DNA of 43,939 nt from an uncultured Bacilli bacterium (GTDB taxonomy: Bacteria; Bacillota_I; Bacilli_A; RF39; UBA660), in assembly GCA_910587745.1 (NCBI GenBank), contig CAJUNE010000009.1, positions 1 through 43,939 of the forward strand. The letters run 5' to 3'. Shown here one piece after another: positions 6,740 to 15,818 of the stretch. Made by a program: the position numbers and the translations under genes. The number at the start of each line of letters is the position of its first letter. Positions within the stretch are counted from its first letter, which is position 1. The notes below the pieces were generated by a model, which worked only from the letters and a program-made list of their open reading frames with translations, was not told where the DNA came from and did no database searches.

Positions 6740-8836
6740 ATGAAAGAAAAGGTAAAAATGCCAATTAATAAATTAACACTAATGCTTAGAAAAATAAGAA
6801 AAAGCATTATTGAATATATAACTACAAATAGACTATTTATAGCTTATGTAATACTATCTTTAATAGGAGTAGTATTAATTAGGGCTTTAACTATTGGCAC
6901 TAAAAATTTATTTAGATTTGAAACTTTTTTTGTTGATTTAGCTTTAATTGTAATTATTGGTTCATTCAGTTATTTAGTAAAACCTAAGAATCGCTTTATT
7001 TATTTCTTTATTACAATAATAATATTTACAATAATGGAAGTAGTAAATTCAATATATTACACCTTTTTTACTTCATTTGCCTCATTTGGAGAACTAGCAA
7101 CAGCAGGTCAAACTGAAACAGTAGTAGGTTCTATATTTGATCGTTTAAAAATAGAGCATATTATATATATAATTTTTCCAATATTATTTTATCTATGTCA
7201 CAAAAGATTATATAAAACTGCTTATTATAAGTACATAAGCGCTGTAGAAAAAAGCAAGAAAATGTTTGGCTTTACCTTTATTATAGGCTTAATAACTTTA
7301 GGAATTACCTTTATTGATGCAACACCCAATGATTTTTCAAAGCTTCAAAAACGTTGGAATAGGGCAGGAGTTGTTGAAAGATTTGGTATCATAATGTATC
7401 AAGGAAATGATTTAGTTCAAACATTAACTCCAAAATTCAATAGCTTATTTGGCTATGATAAAGCTGTTTTAAAATTTAGAGAATACTTCACTAGTAAAGA
7501 TCGTGATAAATATAAAAATAAAAATCAGTATACAAACATATTAGAGGGTTACAACATAATTTTTGTTCATATGGAAGGTATGGAAACATATCTAATGGAT
7601 GTAAAGTTTAAAGGAGTTGAAGCTGTCCCAAATGTTAAGAAATTAGCAAATGAAGGGATGTTCTTTAGCAAGTTTTATCCTCAAATAAGTTCAGGAACTT
7701 CAAGCGATACAGAATTTACACTTTTAACAAGTTTAATGCCAGCTCAAAGTGGAACAATATTTACATCATATTATGATCGTGATTATGTTACAATTCCTAA
7801 ACTGTTAAAAGAAAAGGGCTATTATACATTCAGTATGCATGGAAACCACATGTCAATGTGGAATAGGTCTAATGTGCATCCCAAACTTGGATATACTGGA
7901 TGGTATTTTAAAGAGGCCTTTGATTTTAATGATGATTTGCAAAGTGAAGATTGCATTAATTTAGGAATAAGTGATAAATTATTTTTTAAACAAGCAGTAC
8001 CTATATTAGAACAGATAGAAGAAGAATATAAAAATTACATGGGAACGGTTATAACATTATCCAATCATTCACCATTTAAATATTTAGAAAAATATGGTGA
8101 GTATGATATGAGTACAACTTTTAGAGATTGCGATGAAAGTGGAATATGTGAAACAAAGACAACAAATTATTTATATGGCTCTGCTGTAGGAAATTATATT
8201 ATGAGTGCCCATTATGCTGATGCAGCATTAGGAGAATTTATAGAATATATTAATAACTCAGAATATTTTAATAATACAGTATTTGTGTTATATGGAGATC
8301 ATGATGCAAAATTAAGTTTATCACAAAAAAATTATTTATATAACTATGATTATAAAACTGGAGAATTAAAAGACGAAAATGATCCTACATACAAAGAATA
8401 TGATTATTATGATCATGAATTAAATAAGAATACGCCATTAATTATATGGACTAAGAATAAAGAACTAAGAAATAAGTTAAATGGTAAATTTGATTATGTG
8501 ATGGGAATGTATGATGTAATGCCAACACTTGGAAACATGCTTGGAATTAAAAATGATTTTGCATTAGGTAATGACATATTTAATATAAAAAATAATAATG
8601 TTGTAGTTTATCCTAATGGTAACTTCACAACTAATTTAGTTTATTATAATAGTTCAAAAGGCGATACTAAAATAATAAAAGATGGTGCTGAAATTAAAAG
8701 TGATTATATCTCGGGACTAATTGAAAAAACAGAGAATATTTTAGAAGTTTCCAATGCTATAGTAGTACATGATTTAATTAAGCATGAAGGGGACAACATC
8801 AAGAATATAAAAGAGAATGGAGCAAAAGATAAATGA
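6740..8836 (+). CDS. ltaS: LtaS-like polyglycerolphosphate synthase
   Basis: 698 residues from the ATG at 6740 (AGAAGG upstream); longer in-frame versions would run through the tRNA on the other strand. About five membrane segments occupy the first 230 residues. The extracellular sulfatase-type domain starts near 270 with NIIFVHMEG (metal-binding Glu), then SGTSSDTEF near 318 (Thr nucleophile region), LSNHSPF near 439 and YGDHD near 518 (metal site). LtaS enzymes move glycerol-phosphate from phosphatidylglycerol to the growing lipoteichoic acid chain outside the membrane. The stop overlaps the next start (ATGA). A related phosphoglycerol transferase role cannot be excluded, so the exact substrate is inferred. 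Confidence 0.88.
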   Translation: MKEKVKMPINKLTLMLRKIRKSIIEYITTNRLFIAYVILSLIGVVLIRALTIGTKNLFRFETFFVDLALIVIIGSFSYLVKPKNRFIYFFITIIIFTIMEVVNSIYYTFFTSFASFGELATAGQTETVVGSIFDRLKIEHIIYIIFPILFYLCHKRLYKTAYYKYISAVEKSKKMFGFTFIIGLITLGITFIDATPNDFSKLQKRWNRAGVVERFGIIMYQGNDLVQTLTPKFNSLFGYDKAVLKFREYFTSKDRDKYKNKNQYTNILEGYNIIFVHMEGMETYLMDVKFKGVEAVPNVKKLANEGMFFSKFYPQISSGTSSDTEFTLLTSLMPAQSGTIFTSYYDRDYVTIPKLLKEKGYYTFSMHGNHMSMWNRSNVHPKLGYTGWYFKEAFDFNDDLQSEDCINLGISDKLFFKQAVPILEQIEEEYKNYMGTVITLSNHSPFKYLEKYGEYDMSTTFRDCDESGICETKTTNYLYGSAVGNYIMSAHYADAALGEFIEYINNSEYFNNTVFVLYGDHDAKLSLSQKNYLYNYDYKTGELKDENDPTYKEYDYYDHELNKNTPLIIWTKNKELRNKLNGKFDYVMGMYDVMPTLGNMLGIKNDFALGNDIFNIKNNNVVVYPNGNFTTNLVYYNSSKGDTKIIKDGAEIKSDYISGLIEKTENILEVSNAIVVHDLIKHEGDNIKNIKENGAKDK

Positions 8837-9465
8837 GAAAAAAGTATAAAATAGGGATGACTTTAATAGCAATATTAATTATCTTAGTAAGTATAATTGG
8901 TTTATCAAAATTATTTTTAAAAAAAGATAAAGAATCAAAACCAAAAATTGAAACTAAAATAATATCAAATATAGAAAAATATGGTTATACATTAGACGAC
9001 CGTGATACAAAGTATATGAAAGAAACGTTCAAAGAATTAGAAAGTGTTTTGAATGCTGAAGAAATAAATGAAGAAGAATATGCAAAAATACTTTCAAAAT
9101 TATTTATTATTGACTTTTACACATTAAGTAATAAAATAAATAAGTATGACGTCGGAAGTTTAGAATATATATTAAATGACAAACAAGAAATGTTTAAGAA
9201 TAAAGCAATGGATACAATTTATAGTGATATATATGATAATACATATAAGGATAGAGTTCAAGAGTTACCAGAAATAACAAAAGTGGAAATAGTTGATTTC
9301 AAAGAAGAAGAAATTGAAATAAACAAAGAAACTATTGAAAGTTATAAAGTAACAATGCGTTTTACATATAAAAAAGATTTAGGATATGATAAAGAAGGTA
9401 CTTTAAATTTAGTAAAGAATAATAATAAGTTAGAAGTAGCTTTGTATAATCCAAAAATAAAATAA
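8833..9465 (+). CDS. Membrane-anchored partner of the LtaS-like protein, unknown
   Basis: 210 residues. A basic start is followed by one transmembrane segment (about 8-29) and an extracellular domain rich in Lys and Glu: helical between about 45 and 125, then strands (VEIVDFKEEEIEI, YKVTMRFTY, LEVALYNPK). No cysteine and no known catalytic motif. The ATGA overlap with the LtaS-like gene implies coupled translation and a shared job in the envelope. I do not recognise a named family. Confidence 0.7.
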   Translation: MRKKYKIGMTLIAILIILVSIIGLSKLFLKKDKESKPKIETKIISNIEKYGYTLDDRDTKYMKETFKELESVLNAEEINEEEYAKILSKLFIIDFYTLSNKINKYDVGSLEYILNDKQEMFKNKAMDTIYSDIYDNTYKDRVQELPEITKVEIVDFKEEEIEINKETIESYKVTMRFTYKKDLGYDKEGTLNLVKNNNKLEVALYNPKIK

Positions 9466-9486
9466 AATATAAGTAGGAGTGGTATA

Positions 9487-10530
9487 ATGGAAAGATTTGA
9501 CAACATTGATATATTTTTTATCGCAATAATAGGAGCATATTTTATAACTCTGGCTTGCATAATTCTTTCCTTTATTATAATTGGTATAAAAAAACTAATA
9601 AAAAATATAAAAGTTAAAAATTTAAAACCAGTTTTACCAATAATAGAGCAAATGATTCAAATACCACAAGAAGAAATAAAATCTATCAAAGCTAAGAAAG
9701 ACAAAAATAAAAAGTCTAAGCTTACTCACGATAAACAAAAAGAAGCAAAAGTTAAACGTAAGTCAATTAAAGAAAATATCCCTATTTCACCACGTCGTAA
9801 ATTAAGTGAAATAGCAATCATTCAAAAATTATTTATGAAAAAAGTTACACCTAAAATCAAAATTGAAGAGGATAAAAACAGTATTAAACTAGAAACTACA
9901 AAGATTAACAATAATATTACAACTGAAACTAAGAAATTAAAAACTACAGTTTTAAGTGATAAAGTACATGTAAACACATCTAAGTACGATACTGGAGAAA
10001 CTTTAGAAAAACAAAAATCAGCATTAGAAAATGTAATTGAACAAATTAATAAAGCTGATAATAAAGAAGTTTTAGAAAAGAAAAAAGCAGAAGAAAAAGC
10101 ATTATCAGAAATTATTGTTAATATTACTAAAGAAGATAAAGAAAAGAAAGCAGATATTACAGTAGTAGAAAAAACAGAATCTGAAACAAAAATTAAAAAA
10201 GCTACTACATCTAGTGATAAGACAGTAGTAGCGAAAGATAACAGCAAAACAAAATTATCAAATGATAATAAAGATAAAGTTAATAAAGAAAAAGAGTCGA
10301 TTACTACTACTAATAATAGCTCTTCTAAAACTAAGAATAACACAAATAAAGGAAATAGTCATAAATCCAATCCTAAAAAAACTAGCACTAAACAAAACAA
10401 CAATAGTGCTAAAAAGAGTAATAAAAACAACAATAAGAAAAAGAAAACTAATAGTAACAAGAAAAAATCAACAAATACTAAGAGTAAGAAAAATACTAAG
10501 AAGAAAAACATTAAGAGAAAAAAATCTTAA
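9487..10530 (+). CDS. Membrane-anchored protein with lysine/asparagine-rich tail
   Basis: 347 residues. One transmembrane segment (about 10-35) is followed by a long charged region (Lys, Glu, Thr). From about 245 to the end the protein is almost only Lys, Asn, Ser and Thr, like a histone H1-type tail, and very basic. Whether the tail is outside or in the cytoplasm cannot be settled; Lys/Arg after the helix suggests inside, where it could bind nucleic acid or acidic lipids. It is third in the ltaS operon (22 bases after the previous stop; AGTAGGAGTGG precedes the ATG). No family recognised. Confidence 0.6.
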   Translation: MERFDNIDIFFIAIIGAYFITLACIILSFIIIGIKKLIKNIKVKNLKPVLPIIEQMIQIPQEEIKSIKAKKDKNKKSKLTHDKQKEAKVKRKSIKENIPISPRRKLSEIAIIQKLFMKKVTPKIKIEEDKNSIKLETTKINNNITTETKKLKTTVLSDKVHVNTSKYDTGETLEKQKSALENVIEQINKADNKEVLEKKKAEEKALSEIIVNITKEDKEKKADITVVEKTESETKIKKATTSSDKTVVAKDNSKTKLSNDNKDKVNKEKESITTTNNSSSKTKNNTNKGNSHKSNPKKTSTKQNNNSAKKSNKNNNKKKKTNSNKKKSTNTKSKKNTKKKNIKRKKS

Positions 10531-10539
10531 TGTTTTTTT
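10505..10539 (+). terminator. Terminator built into the end of the lysine-rich gene
   Basis: AAAACATTAAGA / TCTTAATGTTTT with an eight-base A-rich loop and seven T. The TAA stop (10528-10530) is inside the right arm. A second imperfect stem (AAAAAAGGTATTAA / TTAATAACC, 10553-10575) lies at the end of the convergent cotJC gene. Confidence 0.75.
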
Positions 10540-10563
10540 GAAATGAAAAAAGGTATTAAATTA

Positions 10564-11121
10564 TTAATAACCCTTTTTCTTATAATATTCATATAATTCT
10601 TTAAAACGATTAAAATGAACTATTTCTCTTTGTCTTAAGAATAAAAGTGGTCTAAGTACATCTTCATCATTAGTTAAATCAATCAAATTTTCATAAACAG
10701 CACGTGCTTTTTCCTCAGCTGCCATATCTTCCATAATATCTGCTAGAGGATCACCAGTAACCGCAAAATAAGTAGCTGTAAAAGGCGCACCATCAGCATT
10801 AGTAGGATAAACACCCTTACCATGTTCTGTAAATCTTCCACCTAAGCCTACAGCTTCTAATTCACTAATAGAAGCATCTTTTGTAAGCTGAGCAACCATT
10901 CCAGCAATCATTTCACAGTGTCCTAGTTCCTCAGTAGCGATATCATTAAGTAAAGCTTTTCCGTAATCATCAGGCATACTAAACTTTTGAGAAAAATATC
11001 TTAAAGAAGCAGCAAGTTCTCCATTGGCGCCACCAAATTGAGAGATTAAATATTTAGCCATTCTTAAATCTTTTTTCTTAATATTAATTGGAAAATTAGT
11101 GTGTTTAACATATTTAAACAT
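10564..11121 (-). CDS. cotJC: Spore coat protein CotJC (manganese catalase family)
   Basis: 185 residues, the normal CotJC length. A ferritin-like four-helix protein with metal-ligand pattern ELAASLRYFSQ (about 35-45), then EELGHCEM (about 65-72) and, later, AAEEKARAVYE and REIVHF. These Glu/His positions match manganese catalases. CotJC is known from the spore coat, laid down by the mother cell. It overlaps the upstream fusion gene by eight bases, as in the classic cotJA-cotJB-cotJC operon. Confidence 0.93.
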   Translation of the reverse strand: MFKYVKHTNFPINIKKKDLRMAKYLISQFGGANGELAASLRYFSQKFSMPDDYGKALLNDIATEELGHCEMIAGMVAQLTKDASISELEAVGLGGRFTEHGKGVYPTNADGAPFTATYFAVTGDPLADIMEDMAAEEKARAVYENLIDLTNDEDVLRPLLFLRQREIVHFNRFKELYEYYKKKGY

Positions 11122-11548
11122 ACATACTACCTCCTTTATTTTCCCAAGGCCAAGGAGAATCTATCCAATCGAATTTAGAACCAGTTGTACCAGTTACCTC
11201 TAATGGTCCATATAGTTTTTCATACTCATTACATAGTTTTTCTTTTTCTTGAGAATATTTTTTAAATAGATCAAAAACATCTTTTTTATCTGGATGCAAA
11301 TCCAAATATAGATTTAAGTCGTTGATAGCAAAAGATAAAGCCATAACTTTATAAAGCATTTTTTCTTTTTCACTAGATGGATTAAGTTTAAAATAAGTTA
11401 AATTCTTATAAGGAACATATTCATCTTTAAACATATTTCCTCTTAAGAAACCTTCCATTGGTTCTAATATTTTATTATCACGGCTAAAATCTACGTCAGG
11501 CATAAACAATGATAAATTAACATCAAACATATTATCTTCAAATAACAC
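11114..11548 (-). CDS. cotJB: CotJA-CotJB fusion spore coat protein
   Basis: 144 residues from a GTG start with AGGAGGT eight bases upstream. Residues about 10-50 carry a CotJA-like segment (LEPMEGFLRGNMFKDEYVPYKN). From about 58 on it reads as CotJB: EKMLYKVMALSFAINDLNLYLDxHPD, then a helical region, EYEKLYGPLEV and the ending WIDSPWPWEN. In most spore formers these are two genes of about 80 and 90 residues; here they form one shortened chain. It precedes cotJC on the same strand with an eight-base overlap, so the fused and catalase-like parts are probably made together in the mother cell. Confidence 0.85.
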   Translation of the reverse strand: MLFEDNMFDVNLSLFMPDVDFSRDNKILEPMEGFLRGNMFKDEYVPYKNLTYFKLNPSSEKEKMLYKVMALSFAINDLNLYLDLHPDKKDVFDLFKKYSQEKEKLCNEYEKLYGPLEVTGTTGSKFDWIDSPWPWENKGGSMYV

Positions 11549-11563
11549 TTTTAATTACCTCCT

Positions 11564-11591
11564 AACGTATACTATGAAAGTAATAATATTA
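11564..11591 (-). promoter_or_regulatory. Candidate sigma-E promoter of the cotJ operon
   Basis: On the minus strand TAATATT is followed 13 bases later by TATACGTT, which resembles the sigma-E pattern (-35 KMATATT, -10 CATACANT). It lies just upstream of the AGGAGGT site. The match is partial; the mother-cell assignment follows mainly from what cotJ genes do elsewhere. Confidence 0.35.
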
Positions 11592-11715
11592 GGATAAGGA
11601 CAAACACCTAAAAAAGTAATATAATTGCCTAAAAATAAATTAAAAGAAAATTTTTGCATTTTATGATGAATTGTGCTAAAATGATATATAATAATTTAAG
11701 AAAGAAGTGGGTTTT

Positions 11716-13332
11716 ATGCAAACTTTTATATTTGGCCATCGAAATCCTGATACAGATAGTGTATGTGCTAGTATAGCTTTGTCATATTTAATGAATGAAG
11801 AAGGAAAAAACACAATACCTAAAGTGTTAGGACATATTAGTACTGAAACAAAATTTGTTTTAGATTATTTTAAAGTTAAGTGTCCAGATTATTTAAATGA
11901 TACCAAAGTACAAATTAAAGATATAAAATATAATAAAAAAGCAATTATTCATGAAAATGATTCTATTTTGAGTACATTTAATTATATGCAAAAAAGCAAT
12001 ATAACTGCTATTCCAATAGTAAATGATAAAAAACAACTTACAGGATTTGTTACCTTAAAAGAAATCGCTAAATTCTTAATAAGTGGTGATAACGAAAAAG
12101 TTAATACAAGCTATCAAAATATTTTAGATAGTCTAGAAGGTGATATTTGTTTAGAATTTGATGAGAGAATTAAAGGTAAAGTAACAGTAGCGTCTTATCA
12201 AAGTAAAACATTTCAAGAAGAAGTAAAATTAGGCAAAGAAGATATATTAATATGCGGAGATAGATATAAAGTATTAGAATATGCTATTGAATCAGGAGTA
12301 AAATTAATAGTTTTAACGGGAAATCATGAATTACCAAAAAAATTACTAAAAAAAGCTGAAAAGAACAGAACAAATATAATAATAACTAAATATAATAGTT
12401 TTGATACAGCTACAAAAATCATTTTAAGTAATAGTATTTTATCAATTAATTTAAATAATAAACCTCTAACTATCAATAATAAAGATTACCGTACAGATTT
12501 TATAAGCTTAGCTAACAAAACTGGACATACTAACTATCCTGTTGTAAACAATAAAAATGAATGTTTAGGCCTACTCAAGGTTACTAGTGTTGATAATTAT
12601 ACTAAGCAAAAAGTTATATTAGTGGACCATAATGGTTTTAGTCAAAGTGCGATAGGAATCGAGGAAGCTGAAATAACAGAAATAATTGATCATCACAACT
12701 TAAGTAGTATCGGAACTAATGTCCCAATTAATTTTAGAAGCATGCCTGTTGGTTGCACTTGTACAATACTTTACAATATGTTTATCCAAGCTAAAGTAGC
12801 AATTCCAAAACATATCGCTGGTTTAATGTTAAGTGCTATATTATCAGATACAATGGTATTTAAAAGTCCTACTACAACAGAAGAAGATATTTTTGCAGCC
12901 AGTAAATTAGCTAAACTAGCCAAAGTAGATATTGATGCTTACGGTTACGAAATGTTTAAGGCAGCTTCAAGTATTAAAGGAATATCTGTAAATGACATAA
13001 TAAATCAAGATTTTAAATCTTATAATGTTGGTAATCATCAAATTGGAATTAGCCAAGTTATGACTATGGACTTTAATGAAATAGAAGAACATATTTCTGA
13101 ATATATTGATAAGCTTAATGAGATATCAAACTCTTATCTTTGTGTAGTTTTATTCATAACAGATGTCTATAAAAATGGTTCATATGTTATTTACAATAAT
13201 AATTCTGAAGATATTGTAAAAGATGCTTTTGATTTAAATGAAATATATGAAGGGGTATACATAGATAATTTAGTGTCAAGAAAAAAACAAATGCTCCCAG
13301 CATTATTGGAAGTTATAGAAAAACGTGTATAG
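11716..13332 (+). CDS. ppaC: Mn-dependent inorganic pyrophosphatase with CBS-DRTGG insert
   Basis: 538 residues from the ATG at 11716; an in-frame GTG nine bases earlier is inside the likely ribosome binding site. DHH-type family II PPase: FGHRNPDTDS at residues 6-15, VLVDHN-like and IIDHHNLSS metal/phosphate motifs near 300-330, DHHA2 C-terminal domain after about 410. Inserted are a first CBS motif (about 70-130), a DRTGG-like domain (about 160-240) and a second CBS motif (to about 295). Family members of this build hydrolyse pyrophosphate and are tuned by adenine nucleotides or diadenosine polyphosphates through the insert. Soluble; no operon partner is obvious. Confidence 0.93.
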   Translation: MQTFIFGHRNPDTDSVCASIALSYLMNEEGKNTIPKVLGHISTETKFVLDYFKVKCPDYLNDTKVQIKDIKYNKKAIIHENDSILSTFNYMQKSNITAIPIVNDKKQLTGFVTLKEIAKFLISGDNEKVNTSYQNILDSLEGDICLEFDERIKGKVTVASYQSKTFQEEVKLGKEDILICGDRYKVLEYAIESGVKLIVLTGNHELPKKLLKKAEKNRTNIIITKYNSFDTATKIILSNSILSINLNNKPLTINNKDYRTDFISLANKTGHTNYPVVNNKNECLGLLKVTSVDNYTKQKVILVDHNGFSQSAIGIEEAEITEIIDHHNLSSIGTNVPINFRSMPVGCTCTILYNMFIQAKVAIPKHIAGLMLSAILSDTMVFKSPTTTEEDIFAASKLAKLAKVDIDAYGYEMFKAASSIKGISVNDIINQDFKSYNVGNHQIGISQVMTMDFNEIEEHISEYIDKLNEISNSYLCVVLFITDVYKNGSYVIYNNNSEDIVKDAFDLNEIYEGVYIDNLVSRKKQMLPALLEVIEKRV

Positions 13333-13348
13333 ATTACTCGTTTTTTTG
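13317..13348 (+). terminator. Terminator at the end of the pyrophosphatase gene
   Basis: AAAAACG ... CGTTTTTTT with a loop of about 14 bases, overlapping the last codons and stop. The stem is short, so the call is moderate. Confidence 0.5.
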
Positions 13349-13376
13349 GGAAACTAAATTATAAGGAGTTGATAAT

Positions 13377-14141
13377 ATGTTAGCATTAATTACAGGCGCA
13401 TCATCAGGTATAGGAAGAGATATAGCTAGAGTTTTAGCACATAAGGGATACGATTTAGTTTTAGTTGCCAGAAGAAAAGATAGATTAGAAAAACTAGCAA
13501 GTGAATTAGAAGTTAAGACTACTATAATAAATCTAGATTTAAGTATTGAAGAAAATTGTTATAAGTTATACGAAAAATTAAAAAATAAAGATATAGATAT
13601 TGTTATTAACAATGCTGGATTTGGTTTATTTGGTATTTTCACTGAAACGGATTTAGATACAGAACTTAAGATGATTGATTTAAATATTAAAGCTTATCAT
13701 ATATTAACAAAACTATTTTTAAAAGACTTTGTAAAAAAAGAAAAAGGATATATTTTAAATGTATGTTCTAGTGCAGGATTTATGGCAGGGCCACGTTTAT
13801 CTACTTATTATGCTACAAAAAACTATGTTACTAAGCTTACAATGGCTATTCATGAAGAATTAAAACAAACGAAAAGTAATGTTCATATTAGCGCTTTATG
13901 TCCTGGACCAGTAGCAACAGAGTTTAATAAGGTTGCTCATGGAACTTTTGCTATAAGAGAAGCAAATAGTTATGCCATTGCAGAATATGCTATTGATAAA
14001 TTATTTAAACATAAAATGATAATAGTACCAACCATGTTAATGAAATTAACAATATTTGCAAATAGATTTACGCCGCATTCGTTAGCTTTAAAAATAGCAT
14101 ATAATATTCAAAAACGAAAAGAAACAGGAAAAAAGCAATAA
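13377..14141 (+). CDS. Short-chain dehydrogenase/reductase
   Basis: 254 residues, classical SDR. The nucleotide-binding glycine motif TGASSGIG is at residues 6-13, NNAGFG near 80, the catalytic Ser in CSSAG near 140 and YYATK (Tyr, Lys) near 154-158, followed by CPGPVATEF. The residues after the second strand (ARRKDR) favour NADP. The substrate is unknown; the closest type by eye is the DltE/YqjQ-like group of small SDRs. Start supported by AAGGAG eight bases upstream. Confidence 0.9.
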   Translation: MLALITGASSGIGRDIARVLAHKGYDLVLVARRKDRLEKLASELEVKTTIINLDLSIEENCYKLYEKLKNKDIDIVINNAGFGLFGIFTETDLDTELKMIDLNIKAYHILTKLFLKDFVKKEKGYILNVCSSAGFMAGPRLSTYYATKNYVTKLTMAIHEELKQTKSNVHISALCPGPVATEFNKVAHGTFAIREANSYAIAEYAIDKLFKHKMIIVPTMLMKLTIFANRFTPHSLALKIAYNIQKRKETGKKQ

Positions 14142-14226
14142 CAAATAGTGTAAAATTTAACGTAAAGTTTTATGTATAAACAATATAAATATAGCGTTTG
14201 GGTTTACAATAGAAGTGGTGATAATT

Positions 14227-14505
14227 ATGTATTGTAAAAAATGTGGAGCAGCACTACCTAGTCATGGATTTGTTTGTAAATCATGTGGGACAATGATGGA
14301 TAGTGAGCAGATTAAAGAACAAAAAGAACACATAAAAAATGAAGACAATAAAAAAATAGAAATAAGCTTATTATCAGACCGCTACCGTAAAGAGCCTATT
14401 AATAGAGATTATAGCAAAAGAAAAGATAATAAAATTTTAGGAGCAATATTAGTAGTATTAATTCTTATAGCTTTAATAATAATAGCTTTATTAAAAGTTA
14501 TGTAA
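14227..14505 (+). CDS. Zinc-ribbon protein with C-terminal membrane anchor
   Basis: 92 residues from the ATG at 14227 (GTGGTG upstream). CKKCG and CKSCG, 13 residues apart, form a zinc ribbon at residues 3-21. A charged linker (25-65) leads to one transmembrane helix (about 69-89). The zinc finger should face the cytoplasm. Such small zinc-ribbon membrane proteins are common in Bacillota and have no defined role. It precedes the UPF0316 gene by 35 bases. Confidence 0.75.
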   Translation: MYCKKCGAALPSHGFVCKSCGTMMDSEQIKEQKEHIKNEDNKKIEISLLSDRYRKEPINRDYSKRKDNKILGAILVVLILIALIIIALLKVM

Positions 14506-14540
14506 TAGAAAAATTGGAGCATAATATTAAAGGTGATATT

Positions 14541-15050
14541 ATGCTTTTAACTTGTTTAGAAATATTTTTTGCTAGAATTATAGATGTATCAATATCCACA
14601 TTTAGAACAATGATAATGGTTAAAAAGAAGAGTTTTATCATACCGATACTAGCTTTTTGTGAAGTATTTATTTGGTTTATAGCGGCTAGAAAAGCTCTTA
14701 ATACAGAAATTAATAGTATTATGATCCCGATATGTTATAGTCTAGGATATGCAACAGGAACTTATATGGGCGGTTTTTTATCACGAAAATTTATTAAAAA
14801 TATTAATACTATAGAAGTAACAACAAAAAGAAATAATAAAAGTTTAATAAATAGCTTAAGAAGTAGAGGCTTAGCTTTATCAATAATTGAATTAAAAGAT
14901 TCATATAATAATGAAAGTAAAGATTTAATAATAATAGAAATAAAAAGCAAATTAACAGGGGAAATTATAAAATTAATAAAAGATCTTGATGAGAAAGCAT
15001 TTATAGTAGTGAGAGATACTAAAGTAGTACATAACGGATTTGTAAGATAG
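14541..15050 (+). CDS. UPF0316/DUF2179 membrane protein (YebE-like)
   Basis: 169 residues from the ATG at 14541, chosen for AAAGGTGAT just upstream; an in-frame TTG at 14514 lacks a site. About three membrane segments fill residues 3-85 (ARIIDVSISTFRTM, then CEVFIWFIAARKAL and GYATGTYMGGF). The C-terminal part (about 95-169) is a soluble alpha/beta domain of the DUF2179/CRCB-like fold (VTTKRNNKSLINSLRSRG, VVRDTKVVHNGFVR). Function unknown in the family. The next gene starts 11 bases on, so the two share a transcript. Confidence 0.85.
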   Translation: MLLTCLEIFFARIIDVSISTFRTMIMVKKKSFIIPILAFCEVFIWFIAARKALNTEINSIMIPICYSLGYATGTYMGGFLSRKFIKNINTIEVTTKRNNKSLINSLRSRGLALSIIELKDSYNNESKDLIIIEIKSKLTGEIIKLIKDLDEKAFIVVRDTKVVHNGFVR

Positions 15051-15061
15051 GAGGAAAAGTT

Positions 15062-15577
15062 ATGAAATTTATTAAAAATAGTGCATATTACATTAATATA
15101 TTTTTTATTTATTCTATATTAGGATTTTTATTTGAAAGCTTTCTTATGATATCTGCAGGCAATCATTTTTTTAATAGTGGAGTTTTATATGGACCTTGGG
15201 CTTTTATATATGGTATAGCAATATTTGTTCTTATATTATTAGATAAATTTTTAAAAGAAAGAAAACTACAAAAGTGGTTAGAGATAGTATTATTTTATAT
15301 GGGTGCAACTTTATTAATGACATTAATAGAGTTTACAGGAGGAATGTTAATAGAAAAAATATTTCATACTGTATATTGGGATTACACTAATATGCATAAC
15401 CATTATGGTCATTATATATGTTTAGAAATATCTTTATTCTGGGGATTATTTGCTACTCTTGTAAACTATTTATTAACACCTCTAACAAAAAAGATAGCTA
15501 AAAAAACTCCTTGGTACATAACAATTATATTGATAATACTATTTGTAATAGACATAATAGCAACAATAATAAATTAA
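15062..15577 (+). CDS. CmpB-family putative ABC transporter permease
   Basis: 171 residues with about five membrane segments. Family motifs visible: YSILGFLFES (18-27), SGVLYGPWAFIYG (about 39-51), MTLIEFTGGMLIE (about 81-93) and WDYTN then CLEISLFWG (about 118-127). This is the ABC_trans_CmpB family, annotated as permease-like but never shown to transport. Start supported by GGAGG eight bases before the ATG. Terminated by a hairpin shared with tRNA-Cys on the other strand. Confidence 0.82.
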   Translation: MKFIKNSAYYINIFFIYSILGFLFESFLMISAGNHFFNSGVLYGPWAFIYGIAIFVLILLDKFLKERKLQKWLEIVLFYMGATLLMTLIEFTGGMLIEKIFHTVYWDYTNMHNHYGHYICLEISLFWGLFATLVNYLLTPLTKKIAKKTPWYITIILIILFVIDIIATIIN

Positions 15578-15604
15578 AAAAAGAGCTCTAAAGAGTTCTT
15601 TTAT
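15576..15604. terminator. Bidirectional terminator
   Basis: AAAAAGAGCTCT / GAGTTCTTTT with a short loop, flanked by A-runs left and T-runs right. It serves the CmpB-like gene on the plus strand and tRNA-Cys on the minus strand. Confidence 0.7.
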
Positions 15605-15611
15605 AATCTTT

Positions 15612-15685
15612 TGGAGGGGCCTACCGGATTTGAACCGGTGCTCGGGGAGTTGCAGTCCCATGCCTTACCACTTGGCTAAAGCCCC
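15612..15685 (-). tRNA. tRNA-Cys (anticodon GCA)
   Basis: On the minus strand the acceptor GGGGCTT pairs with AGGCCCC. The D arm is GCCAAGTGGTAAGGC, the anticodon loop CTGCAAC gives GCA, the T arm is ACCGG/CCGGT and a TCCA end is encoded. Confidence 0.95.
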
Positions 15686-15818
15686 AATTAATTTGATAAT
15701 CTTATTTTATTATATAATATGCTTTTTGTCAATTTATAAACATTATTTTTAAAATATTTATAAATAATTACTGTAAAAATAAAATTTTTATGATATAGTT
15801 ATAAAAAGGAGAGTCTTT

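Noticed and set aside
9822..10343. Long minus-strand frame opposite the lysine-rich gene
   Set aside because: A shadow caused by the biased Lys/Glu/Thr codons of the plus-strand gene; no start signal.
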